Positions 35,776 through 44,166 of a stretch of 64,000 bases of DNA are shown piece after piece; the stretch's first letter is position 1, and every line of letters starts with the position of its first letter. The DNA is taken from positions 1,116,001 through 1,180,000 of the forward strand of contig NZ_JBGFSP010000003.1 in assembly GCF_041227145.1 (NCBI RefSeq). Direction: 5' to 3'. The DNA is from Bacteroides sp. AN502(2024) (GTDB lineage: Bacteria; Bacteroidota; Bacteroidia; Bacteroidales; Bacteroidaceae). The translations under genes and the position numbers were made by a program. Under the pieces are notes generated by a model. It searched no databases, had not been told where the DNA came from, and saw only the letters and a program-made list of their open reading frames with translations.

Positions 35776-37023
35776 TCACAGGAAAGCGAAAGAGCTTTTT
35801 ATGTTTTCCTTATCTTCCGCCAACAAGAAATCACGCAATGAAATCTGTTTGATTCCCCGGTAATTACCTCCGCTTTGTATCTCGTCCATAGTAACCACAT
35901 ATTTAGGATAGTTGTCGGGGATTTCCAACAGATTACCGAATTCCCGCTGAATAGTTGTATCATCGGAAAGCATATATGTTACTTGAATATAAATCCGATG
36001 ATCGCTTTTTGAAGCAATAAAATCTATTTCTTTATTTCCGTACTTTCCGACATATACCTCATAACCGAATCTTAGCAAATCAATGCAGACTACATTCTCC
36101 ATCAATTTATTGATATCTTTTCGAAAATCAAAACGACGTATGGCATTGTGCAATCCCAAATCTTCAAAATAGTACTTCTCGCCAATCTCAAATATTTTCA
36201 TCCCTTGAATTTCCGCCCGCTGTATTTTATAGATAAAAAAGCTGTTGCACAATGCTCTCAGATAGTTCAATATAGTTTGTGTAGGCATGTTTACCTGTTG
36301 TGATTTCAAGTACTTGCTGATATTCTGGGCTGAGAAAAGAGAACCGGTATTATCTATCAAATAAGCTACCAGATTCTCCAGAAAAGATACATTCCGAATA
36401 GCTTCCCTTGCAACTACATCTTTCAACAAGATCGTGGAGTAGACATTTCTCAGGTACTCGAATATTACATTTATTTCCATTGCCAGATTATAGATATAAG
36501 GCATTCCACCAAAGGTGAGGTAAAGTTTCAAACTTTCTGAAGAGTCTTGTCTCCGATTGAATGTTAGGAACTCTTCATAACTGAGCGAGTGAACTGGAAA
36601 CTCTATATATCTCCCCGCCAAATGAGTAGCCAGTTCACCGGAAAGCATCTTTGCATTGCTTCCCGTACAATAGATGTCACATCTATTTTCATTCAGTAAA
36701 CTGCGTAGGCATAATTGGAAATCTTCTATCTCCTGTATCTCATCTACAAAAAGATAGTTACAACTATGCCCTTCCGTCATTTTCAGCACATACTGATAGA
36801 GTTCCATGTAGTTCTTTATATCCACAAAAGCAAGTTGTTCCTTATCCACAAAAATTATATTAGCTTCCGGTTTTTCTTTTTTTATCATATCTGATATTTG
36901 CAAAAGAATGTAGCTTTTACCTATTCTACGTTGCCCGGTTATCACCTTTATCAGTTCTTTATCAATAAAAGGTTCTATTCTCTTGGTATATAAAGGACGA
37001 GGGATATAAGTTTTCATATTCAA
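35776..37023 (-). CDS. AAA ATPase with DUF4143 domain
   Basis: A 415-residue protein with an N-terminal AAA domain: Walker A GQRRIGKSYI (about 30-39) and Walker B in LFVDEIQE. The C-terminal DUF4143 region (about 200-380) contains the nuclease-like segment GYEVYVGKYGNKEIDFIAS. This family is common and variable in Bacteroides, often in accessory regions; its role is unknown, with links to defence or mobile DNA proposed for relatives. It is monocistronic and on the opposite strand to the peptide cassettes. The start at 37023 is directly preceded by an A/T-rich leader. Confidence 0.82.
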   Translation of the reverse strand: MNMKTYIPRPLYTKRIEPFIDKELIKVITGQRRIGKSYILLQISDMIKKEKPEANIIFVDKEQLAFVDIKNYMELYQYVLKMTEGHSCNYLFVDEIQEIEDFQLCLRSLLNENRCDIYCTGSNAKMLSGELATHLAGRYIEFPVHSLSYEEFLTFNRRQDSSESLKLYLTFGGMPYIYNLAMEINVIFEYLRNVYSTILLKDVVAREAIRNVSFLENLVAYLIDNTGSLFSAQNISKYLKSQQVNMPTQTILNYLRALCNSFFIYKIQRAEIQGMKIFEIGEKYYFEDLGLHNAIRRFDFRKDINKLMENVVCIDLLRFGYEVYVGKYGNKEIDFIASKSDHRIYIQVTYMLSDDTTIQREFGNLLEIPDNYPKYVVTMDEIQSGGNYRGIKQISLRDFLLAEDKENIKSSFAFL

Positions 37024-37201
37024 TTATGTTTTAATCCAGCTACAAATATAGCAAAAGATTCAATCATAATTGAATCTTTTGCTATATTTGTTATAAAGGT
37101 CAAGTATATCTTAAGCATTTCTATTCTAACTTTCATAACATCTCAGCGGAAAAACATCCTGTTTGTCGTATTGGTTACTTTCAGTTTGTCGATACATTAC
37201 C

Positions 37202-37354
37202 TCAATCCATAAAAAAGACAAAAATGCAGGACATTATTTTTCGGAGTTTGTCTATAGCACGAGAATAGAGAGTCTCTATTGCAGACATATTTCCAGACAA
37301 TGCCAAATTGCTTAACTCAACATCGGAGAGTTCATTTAAGTTGTGTTCGGTCAT
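37202..37354 (-). CDS. 50-residue ORF resembling a sigma factor start
   Basis: Encodes MTEHNLNELSDVELSNLALS, then GNMSAIETLYSRAIDKLRKI and a short tail ending FFMD. The opening looks like region 1.2/2.1 of an ECF-type sigma factor (L-x-D-x-E-L ... A-x-x-x-L-Y-x-R). Everything after it is missing. It is either a broken sigma gene or a small peptide; no promoter was identified. Confidence 0.4.
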   Translation of the reverse strand: MTEHNLNELSDVELSNLALSGNMSAIETLYSRAIDKLRKIMSCIFVFFMD

Positions 37355-37468
37355 ACCTGAAAAAATATAAAACTACGGATTATTATAAAGGTAATCTGAA
37401 GAAAACATGAAAGCACCTGCTGTCCATCCCATGAACGGCGGCATTTCTGTACATACAGGATGTAGTGC

Positions 37469-37614
37469 AAACAAGTGTTCACCATATTGGAACAAAGTGT
37501 TCACCATATTGGAACAAAGTGTTCACCGTATTGAAACAGAGTGTTACACCGTATTGAAACAGAGTGTTCACCTAAGCAAAACAAAGTGTTCCACCATATT
37601 GAAACAAATTGTTG
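37469..37614. repeat. Palindrome array A2, seven units at 22-23 bp
   Basis: Units start near 37469, 37489, 37511, 37533, 37556, 37578 and 37601. The core is GGAACAAAGTGTTC or GAAACAGAGTGTTC (stem GAACA/TGTTC, loop AAG), with spacer ACCATATT or ACCGTATT. Read on the other strand the core equals that of array A1 (GAACACTTTGTTCC). An ORF that runs through it is a by-product of the repeat. Confidence 0.8.
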
Positions 37615-38150
37615 TCTGACTCTCTAAGCTAAAACAGATGTGTTGCAGATACTTGACCTGCAACCTATCTGCAACAGGTATCTGCAACGCTATAAACCAT
37701 TATATCCCAATTAGATACAACGAAATTGTTGCAGATGGCAGATAATTACCATAAATATATTCCTGTTGTTCAGGCGACAGATCTCTCTTTTTACGATAAA
37801 CAGAACCTCAACGCCATGCAAGGGATCGTTCACGCTCTGTTCGCTATCTGGAAAGGATGCCGAAAAAGAGGTCTGACAAAAGAAAAAAGAATTTCGATAG
37901 AAAGATAATTGAATGACAGACAAACATCAACCAATTACTCTGCTTGCATTGGACCGGGTAAGGGACAGTATGGCTATATTTTTATCTTAAATGAAGAGCC
38001 GTGATGCCTATAAAATTATTACAATGTAAATTCAATACAATATAAGTAATGGAATGAGCAGGAGACTTGAGTAACTCAAGTACATGATTCGGTCTGCTTC
38101 AGTACCAAGTCGAACAAATTCATAAGACAACTATGGGCTTCAGAAGTTAT
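37615..38150. other. Gene-poor edge of the island
   Basis: Contains TATCTGCAAC-type direct repeats (37665-37700), placed after array A2 as the ACCTATCACC block is placed beside A1 and A3. A 60-codon ORF (37726-37908, MADNYHKYIPVVQATDLSFY...) may be a gene fragment of unknown family. A 7-bp inverted repeat ACTTGAG/CTCAAGT lies at 38065-38081. I see no intact gene here. Confidence 0.4.
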
Positions 38151-38174
38151 ATGCATCAGAGTTTTCCCACTTTT

Positions 38175-38228
38175 ATGCAAAAAAAATTGGATTTATGCAT
38201 CTTTTCTCCAAAATAATGCATACTTTTG
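38175..38228 (+). promoter_or_regulatory. argR promoter with three ATGCAT-type boxes
   Basis: Dyad cores ATGCAA (38175), ATGCAT (38195) and ATGCAT (38216) lie 20-21 bp apart, the centre-to-centre distance of paired ARG boxes. The last overlaps a -7 element TACTTTTG (38221-38228). Further copies are at 38151 and 38248, the latter touching the start codon. Autoregulation by ArgR is the likely meaning. Confidence 0.5.
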
Positions 38229-38252
38229 CAGCAACATTAGAATAATTATGCA

Positions 38253-38726
38253 ATGAAGAAGAAAGCAAATCGGTTAGACGCTATCAAAATAATTATCTCA
38301 AGCAAGGAGATCGGATCGCAAGAAGAACTGTTGCAAGAGCTGAACCGCGAAGGCTTCGAACTGACGCAGGCCACCCTCTCCCGCGATTTGAAACAATTGA
38401 AAGTAGCCAAGGCTGCCAGTATGAACGGAAAGTACGTATATGTACTGCCGAATAACATTATGTATAAACGTTCTACCGACCAAAGTGCCGGTGAAATGTT
38501 ACGCAACAACGGATTTATCTCTTTGCAGTTTTCCGGTAACATCGCTGTTATCCGCACCCGCCCCGGTTATGCCAGTAGCATGGCGTATGACATCGACAAC
38601 AATGAATTCAGTGAAATTCTGGGAACCATTGCCGGTGATGATACCATCATGTTGGTGTTGCGTGAAGGAGTTGCCATCAGTCAAATACGTCAACTGTTGT
38701 CACTCATCATTCCCAATATTGAATAA
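38253..38726 (+). CDS. argR: Arginine repressor
   Basis: 157 residues. The N-terminal winged helix (about 8-70) contains LTQATLSRDLKQLKV. The C-terminal domain (about 85-157) ends with GTIAGDDTIMLVLREG, whose Asp pair binds L-arginine and supports hexamer formation. It should repress or tune the downstream arg genes and itself. It heads the operon argR-GNAT-argG-argC-argD and has repeated ATGCAT boxes in its promoter. Confidence 0.93.
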   Translation: MKKKANRLDAIKIIISSKEIGSQEELLQELNREGFELTQATLSRDLKQLKVAKAASMNGKYVYVLPNNIMYKRSTDQSAGEMLRNNGFISLQFSGNIAVIRTRPGYASSMAYDIDNNEFSEILGTIAGDDTIMLVLREGVAISQIRQLLSLIIPNIE

Positions 38727-38753
38727 TTATACCTATTATTATATCATAAAGAA

Positions 38754-39332
38754 ATGGACACTCAACAAATAGATGTTATGGTAGCCGACGCCTCACATGA
38801 GGTTTACGTTGACACTATTTTGGAAACTATCAGAAATGCTGCCGCCGTACGAGGAACAGGAATTGCGGAACGCACACACGAATACGTAGCGACAAAGATG
38901 AAAGAAGGTAAAGCAATCATTGCTCTTTGTGGCAACACTTTTGCCGGATTTACCTATATCGAATCATGGGGAAACAAGCAATATGTAGCTACTTCCGGTC
39001 TGATCGTTCATCCCGATTTCCGTGGATTAGGGCTGGCAAAACGTATCAAACAAGCATCTTTCCAACTGGCACGTCTCCGATGGCCGAAAGCAAAACTATT
39101 CAGTCTGACCTCCGGAGCAGCTGTCATGAAAATGAACACCGAACTGGGCTACGTACCTGTCACCTTCAATGAACTGACAGACGACGAAGCTTTCTGGAAA
39201 GGATGCGAAGGATGCACCAACCATGATATTCTGGTAGCGAAGAACCGTAAGTTCTGTATCTGTACAGCCATGCTGTACGATCCGACAGAACCGCGAAACA
39301 TAAAAAAAGAACAAGAAAGAAATAACATTTAA
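38754..39332 (+). CDS. GNAT acyltransferase of the arginine operon
   Basis: 192 residues with a GNAT fold; the acyl-CoA pyrophosphate loop is in VHPDFRGLGLAKRIKQ. It is 28 bp after argR and 16 bp before argG. It is the likely first enzyme of the pathway, acylating glutamate. In Bacteroides fragilis the carbamoyltransferase ArgF' uses N-succinyl-ornithine, so this enzyme may make N-succinyl- rather than N-acetylglutamate. The conserved C-terminal CEGCTNHDILVAKNRKFC has several Cys. The substrate is inferred from context. Confidence 0.75.
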   Translation: MDTQQIDVMVADASHEVYVDTILETIRNAAAVRGTGIAERTHEYVATKMKEGKAIIALCGNTFAGFTYIESWGNKQYVATSGLIVHPDFRGLGLAKRIKQASFQLARLRWPKAKLFSLTSGAAVMKMNTELGYVPVTFNELTDDEAFWKGCEGCTNHDILVAKNRKFCICTAMLYDPTEPRNIKKEQERNNI

Positions 39333-39347
39333 AAACTATACAGCACT

Positions 39348-40556
39348 ATGGAAGAAAAGAAGAAAAAAGTAGTGGTGGCATTCAGCGGCGGACTGGACAC
39401 ATCGTTCACCGTCATGTACCTCGCCAAAGAAAAAGGTTACGAAGTATATGCAGCTTGTGCCAATACAGGCGGTTTCAGTGAAGAACAACTGAAAACAAAT
39501 GAAGAAAACGCCTACAAACTGGGAGCAGTGAAATACGTAACACTCGACGTTACCCGGGAATACTACGAAAAAAGTCTGAAATACATGGTTTTCGGAAATG
39601 TGCTGCGCAACGGTACTTATCCTATTTCAGTCAGTTCCGAACGTATCTTCCAGGCATTGGCTATCGCACGCTATGCCAACGAGATTGGTGCAGATGCCAT
39701 CGCACACGGTTCTACCGGAGCCGGTAACGACCAGATCCGTTTCGATATGACTTTCCTCGTACTGGCTCCCAATGTGGAAATCATCACATTGACCCGCGAC
39801 ATGGCATTGAGCCGCCAGGAAGAAATCGATTATCTGAACAAGCATGGTTTCAGTGCGGACTTCGCTAAACTGAAATATTCTTATAATGTAGGTTTGTGGG
39901 GTACCTCTATCTGTGGTGGCGAAATCCTCGACTCCGCACAAGGACTCCCGGAAACAGCCTATCTCAAACACGTTGAAAAAGAAGGTAGCGAGCAGCTCCG
40001 CCTGACTTTCGAAAAAGGGGAACTGAAAGCTGTCAACGACGAGAAGTTTGACGACCCGATCAAAGCTATCCAGAAAGTGGAAGAGATTGGTGCAGCATAC
40101 GGTATTGGTCGCGATATGCACGTGGGTGATACAATTATCGGCATCAAAGGTCGTGTTGGTTTCGAAGCCGCCGCCCCGATGCTGATTATCGGTGCCCATC
40201 GCTTCCTTGAGAAATATACATTGAGCAAATGGCAACAATACTGGAAAGACCAGGTAGCCAACTGGTACGGTATGTTCCTCCACGAAAGTCAATACCTGGA
40301 ACCGGTCATGCGTGACATCGAAGCCATGTTGCAGGAAAGCCAGCGTAACGTAAACGGCACGGCTATCCTCGAACTTCGTCCGCTTTCTTTCTCTACCGTA
40401 GGCGTGGAATCGAAAGACGACCTCGTGAAAACCAAATTCGGAGAATACGGTGAAATGCAGAAAGGCTGGACAGCCGAAGATGCAAAAGGCTTTATCAAAG
40501 TAACTTCTACTCCGCTACGTGTTTACTATAATAACCACAAAGACGAAAAGATATGA
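39348..40556 (+). CDS. argG: Argininosuccinate synthase
   Basis: Joins citrulline and aspartate using ATP. It has the ATP pyrophosphatase P-loop AFSGGLDTSF near the N-terminus and the SISVSSERIFQ and HGSTGAGNDQIRFD substrate-binding segments. 402 residues, full length. Its stop overlaps the argC start (ATGA, 40553-40556). Argininosuccinate is then cleaved by ArgH, encoded separately at 59263-60603. Confidence 0.94.
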   Translation: MEEKKKKVVVAFSGGLDTSFTVMYLAKEKGYEVYAACANTGGFSEEQLKTNEENAYKLGAVKYVTLDVTREYYEKSLKYMVFGNVLRNGTYPISVSSERIFQALAIARYANEIGADAIAHGSTGAGNDQIRFDMTFLVLAPNVEIITLTRDMALSRQEEIDYLNKHGFSADFAKLKYSYNVGLWGTSICGGEILDSAQGLPETAYLKHVEKEGSEQLRLTFEKGELKAVNDEKFDDPIKAIQKVEEIGAAYGIGRDMHVGDTIIGIKGRVGFEAAAPMLIIGAHRFLEKYTLSKWQQYWKDQVANWYGMFLHESQYLEPVMRDIEAMLQESQRNVNGTAILELRPLSFSTVGVESKDDLVKTKFGEYGEMQKGWTAEDAKGFIKVTSTPLRVYYNNHKDEKI

Positions 40557-41521
40557 TTAAAGCAGGTATCATTGGTGGCGCAGGATATACGGCAGGCGAA
40601 TTAATCCGCCTACTACTCAATCATCCGGAAGCTGAAATCGTATTTATCAACAGCAGCAGTAATGCCGGAAACAAAATTACCGATGTACACGAAGGCTTGT
40701 ATGGGGAAACAGACTTGAGATTCACCGACCAGTTACCTCTGGACGAAATCGACGTTCTCTTCTTCTGCACTGCCCACGGCGATACAAAGAAATTCATGGA
40801 AAGCCATAACATACCGGAAGACCTGAAGATTATCGATCTCTCCATGGACTACCGCATCAAGAGTGACGACCATGACTTCATCTACGGGCTGCCGGAACTG
40901 AATCGCCGTGCTACTTGTACGGCCAAACATGTAGCCAACCCCGGTTGTTTTGCAACCTGTATCCAACTGGGTCTGCTACCGTTGGCCAAAAACCTGATGT
41001 TGACAGATGACATTTCTGTAAATGCCATTACAGGAAGTACGGGAGCTGGAGTAAAACCGAGTGCAACCGGTCATTTCAGTTGGAGAAACAACAATATAAG
41101 TGTATACAAAGCATTCGAACACCAGCACGTTCCGGAAATCAAGCAATCGCTGAAACAGCTGCAAAACAGCTTCAATGCGGATATCGACTTTATTCCGTAC
41201 CGTGGAGATTTCCCTCGCGGCATCTTTGCAACACTGGTAGTCAAGACCAAAGTAGCACTGGACGAAATCATCCGTATGTATGAGGAATATTATGCAAAAG
41301 ACTCCTTCGTACACATTGTAGACAAGAATATTGACTTGAAACAAGTCGTTAATACCAATAAATGTCTGATACATCTGGAAAAACATGGTGATAAGCTATT
41401 GATTATCTCTTGTATCGACAATTTGCTGAAAGGTGCCAGCGGACAAGCTGTTCATAACATGAACTTAATGTTCAATCTGGAAGAAACCGTAGGACTACGT
41501 TTGAAGCCTTCAGCATTTTAA
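40553..41521 (+). CDS. argC: N-acyl-gamma-glutamyl-phosphate reductase
   Basis: NADPH-dependent reductase of the arginine pathway. It has the nucleotide-binding start GIIGGAGYTAGEL and the catalytic Cys132 in NPGCFAT. The length of 322 residues is that of the shorter ArgC form. It is translationally coupled to argG and 12 bp before argD. The substrate in Bacteroides may be the N-succinyl rather than the N-acetyl intermediate. Confidence 0.93.
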   Translation: MIKAGIIGGAGYTAGELIRLLLNHPEAEIVFINSSSNAGNKITDVHEGLYGETDLRFTDQLPLDEIDVLFFCTAHGDTKKFMESHNIPEDLKIIDLSMDYRIKSDDHDFIYGLPELNRRATCTAKHVANPGCFATCIQLGLLPLAKNLMLTDDISVNAITGSTGAGVKPSATGHFSWRNNNISVYKAFEHQHVPEIKQSLKQLQNSFNADIDFIPYRGDFPRGIFATLVVKTKVALDEIIRMYEEYYAKDSFVHIVDKNIDLKQVVNTNKCLIHLEKHGDKLLIISCIDNLLKGASGQAVHNMNLMFNLEETVGLRLKPSAF

Positions 41522-41533
41522 AGACAAAGAATC

Positions 41534-42655
41534 ATGAAATTATTCGACGTATATCCTTTATATAACATCAACATTATCAAGGGAAAAGGCTGCAAAGTCT
41601 GGGACGAGAACGGGACTGAATACTTAGACCTTTACGGGGGGCATGCCGTTATCTCCATCGGACACGCACACCCTCACTATGTAGAGATGATCAGAAATCA
41701 GGTAGCCAATCTTGGTTTTTACTCAAACTCGGTAATCAACAAGCTGCAACAACAGGTAGCCGAACGGTTGGGAAAGATTTCCGGCTATGACGATTACAGC
41801 CTGTTTCTGATTAACAGCGGTGCCGAAGCGAACGAGAATGCGCTGAAACTGGCTTCTTTCTACAACGGACGTACCAAAGTGGTTTCTTTCACCAAAGCTT
41901 TCCACGGACGTACTTCACTGGCAGTGGAAGCAACCGACAACCCGTCCATCATCGCTCCTATCAATAACAACGGGCACGTTGTCTATCTTCCTTTGAATGA
42001 CACCGAAGCGATGAAACAGGAATTGTCTAAAGGAGATACATGCGCTGTTATCATTGAAGGAATACAAGGTGTAGGTGGTATCAAGATACCGACCACCGAA
42101 TTTATGCAGGAACTCCGCAAAGCTTGCAGCGAAAAAGGAACGATCCTGATTCTCGATGAAATTCAGAGCGGATACGGACGTAGCGGTAAATTCTTCGCCC
42201 ATCAATATAATGACATCAAGCCGGATATCATCACGGTAGCCAAAGGTATCGGTAACGGTTTCCCGATGGCAGGTGTCCTAACCAGCCCGATGTTTAAACC
42301 GGTATATGGCCAATTGGGAACTACCTTCGGTGGAAACCATTTGGCATGCTCGGCAGCTCTTGCTGTGATGGACGTCATTGAGCAAGAAAATCTGATAGAA
42401 AATGCGAAAGTGGTAGGCAATTATTTACAGGAAGAACTGAAGAGATTCCCGCAAATCAAAGAGGTGCGCGGACGCGGACTGATGATCGGACTCGAGTTTG
42501 AAGAACCGATCAAAGAGCTGCGTCGCCGTCTTATCTACGATGAGCACGTATTCACCGGAGCAAGTGGTACGAATGTACTTCGCCTGTTACCTCCTCTCTG
42601 TCTTACGATGGAAGAAGCAGAAGAGTTCCTTGCCCGGTTTAAGAAAGTACTCTAA
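41534..42655 (+). CDS. argD: N-acylornithine aminotransferase
   Basis: PLP-dependent class III aminotransferase that makes N-acylornithine. It shows the NSGAEANENALKLA cofactor loop, LDEIQSGYGRSG and the PLP lysine Lys237 in TVAKGIGNGFPM. 373 residues. It is the last gene before the terminator at 42687-42732. As with argC, the acyl group may be succinyl in this genus. Confidence 0.92.
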   Translation: MKLFDVYPLYNINIIKGKGCKVWDENGTEYLDLYGGHAVISIGHAHPHYVEMIRNQVANLGFYSNSVINKLQQQVAERLGKISGYDDYSLFLINSGAEANENALKLASFYNGRTKVVSFTKAFHGRTSLAVEATDNPSIIAPINNNGHVVYLPLNDTEAMKQELSKGDTCAVIIEGIQGVGGIKIPTTEFMQELRKACSEKGTILILDEIQSGYGRSGKFFAHQYNDIKPDIITVAKGIGNGFPMAGVLTSPMFKPVYGQLGTTFGGNHLACSAALAVMDVIEQENLIENAKVVGNYLQEELKRFPQIKEVRGRGLMIGLEFEEPIKELRRRLIYDEHVFTGASGTNVLRLLPPLCLTMEEAEEFLARFKKVL

Positions 42656-42686
42656 CCGTTCATTTGATTAATAAACAGCCAACGAT

Positions 42687-42732
42687 AAAAGCAGCCATTA
42701 TTAGAAATTTATTTCTTATTCCGGCTGCTTTT
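42687..42732 (+). terminator. Intrinsic terminator of the arginine operon
   Basis: AAAAGCAGCC (42687-42696) pairs with GGCTGCTTTT (42723-42732), with an inner AGAAAT/ATTTCT stem and a following T-run. Its end overlaps the proC -33 element. Confidence 0.85.
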
Positions 42733-42761
42733 TGTTTTTTCGTAATTAACAGTTATCTTTG
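42731..42761 (+). promoter_or_regulatory. proC promoter
   Basis: TTTG at 42731-42734, 19-nt spacer, TATCTTTG at 42754-42761. Full match to the Bacteroides consensus, 30 bp before the proC start. Confidence 0.82.
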
Positions 42762-42791
42762 CCTTTAACGACTCATTAAAAACAAGCGTAT

Positions 42792-43565
42792 ATGAAAATA
42801 GCCATTATCGGTGCAGGAAACATGGGCGGTTCAATAGCCCGTGGCCTGGCAAAAGGAAGTCTGATAGACGATTCGGACCTCATAGTATCCAATCCGAGTA
42901 CCGGAAAACTAGAGAAACTAAAAAATGAATTTCCGGATATCTCTATCACCAACAGCAATGTGGAAGCTGCCACAGGAGCAGATATTGTCATCCTTGCCGT
43001 CAAACCGTGGTTGATGGAACCGGTAATGTGCGAATTGAAACTGAAAAGCAAACAGATACTCATCTCCGTAGCTGCCGGCATCAGTTTTGAAGAACTGGCT
43101 CATTATGTCGTAGCACCGGAAATGGCCATGTTCCGCCTAATTCCTAACACCGCTATCAGCGAACAGGAAAGCATGACGCTTGTTGCTGCCCGCAATACGA
43201 ACGATGAACAAGACAAATTCATCCTACGGTTGTTCAGCGAAATGGGAACAGTGATGCTGATTCCCGAAGACAAAATAGCAGCAGCCACCGCATTGGCATC
43301 CTGCGGCATCGCCTATGTATTGAAATATGTTCAGGCAGCCATGCAAGCAGGCATCGAAATGGGACTCCACCCCAAAGATGCCATGCAAATGATAGCACAA
43401 TCTTTAAAAGGAGCAGCCGCACTGATTCAGAACAATGACACCCATCCCGGCATAGAAATCGATAAGGTGACCACTCCGGGCGGAATCACTGTCAAAGGAA
43501 TCAATGAATTGGAACACAATGGCTTCACTTCCGCTATCATCAAAGCCATGAAAGCCTCCCGATAA
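42792..43565 (+). CDS. proC: Pyrroline-5-carboxylate reductase
   Basis: Last step of proline synthesis, NAD(P)H-dependent. It has the nucleotide-binding motif GAGNMGGSIARG and the C-terminal signature DKVTTPGGITVKGINELE. 257 residues. It has its own promoter and begins a second operon with the XRE-cupin regulator (40 bp later) and an acyl-CoA ligase. The link between proline and the downstream genes may be positional only. Confidence 0.93.
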   Translation: MKIAIIGAGNMGGSIARGLAKGSLIDDSDLIVSNPSTGKLEKLKNEFPDISITNSNVEAATGADIVILAVKPWLMEPVMCELKLKSKQILISVAAGISFEELAHYVVAPEMAMFRLIPNTAISEQESMTLVAARNTNDEQDKFILRLFSEMGTVMLIPEDKIAAATALASCGIAYVLKYVQAAMQAGIEMGLHPKDAMQMIAQSLKGAAALIQNNDTHPGIEIDKVTTPGGITVKGINELEHNGFTSAIIKAMKASR

Positions 43566-43604
43566 CACCATAGAATTATTAATCAAAAAATACGAACCAC
43601 TTAT

Positions 43605-44159
43605 ATGAATGAACAGATTAAACAGATCGCAGAACGCCTCCGCGGATTACGTGATGTACTGGAGCTGACCGCAGAGGATATCGCCCGCGACAGCGACATC
43701 TCTGCTGAAGAATACCGACTTGCAGAAACCGGAGATTACGACATCTCTGTCAGCATGTTACAGAAAATAGCCCGTACATATAATATAGCTCTCGACACTC
43801 TGATGTTTGGCGAAGAACCCAAAATGAACAGCTATTTCGTGACTCGTGCAGGCAAAGGAGTCAGCATCGAACGTACCAAAGCTTATAAATACCAATCACT
43901 AGCTTCAGGATTCATGAACCGTACTGCTGACCCGTTCATCGTCACTGTTGAACCCAAAACAAACGACGAACCGATCCACTACAACAAACATAACGGACAG
44001 GAATTCAATCTGGTAATTGAGGGTCGTATGCTTATCAACATCGAAGGCAAAGAAATCATCCTCAACCAAGGCGACAGTATCTATTTTAACTCTAAACTTC
44101 CACATGGCATGAAAGCGCTCGATGGCAAAACGGTACGTTTTCTGGCAGTAATTATGTAA
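43605..44159 (+). CDS. XRE-type HTH regulator with cupin domain
   Basis: 184 residues. Residues 5-65 form an XRE helix-turn-helix; residues about 105-184 form a cupin (HYNKHNGQEFNLVIEGRM ... GDSIYFNSKLPHG). Proteins of this layout bind a small molecule in the cupin and regulate neighbouring metabolic genes. It is 8 bp before the acyl-CoA ligase gene, so it probably controls or senses the product of that enzyme. The ligand is unknown. Confidence 0.82.
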   Translation: MNEQIKQIAERLRGLRDVLELTAEDIARDSDISAEEYRLAETGDYDISVSMLQKIARTYNIALDTLMFGEEPKMNSYFVTRAGKGVSIERTKAYKYQSLASGFMNRTADPFIVTVEPKTNDEPIHYNKHNGQEFNLVIEGRMLINIEGKEIILNQGDSIYFNSKLPHGMKALDGKTVRFLAVIM

Positions 44160-44166
44160 TAACATC

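Noticed and set aside
37407..37619. 70-codon ORF through array A2
   Set aside because: It is open only because of the repeat; there is no protein family and the 22-bp period does not keep a codon frame.
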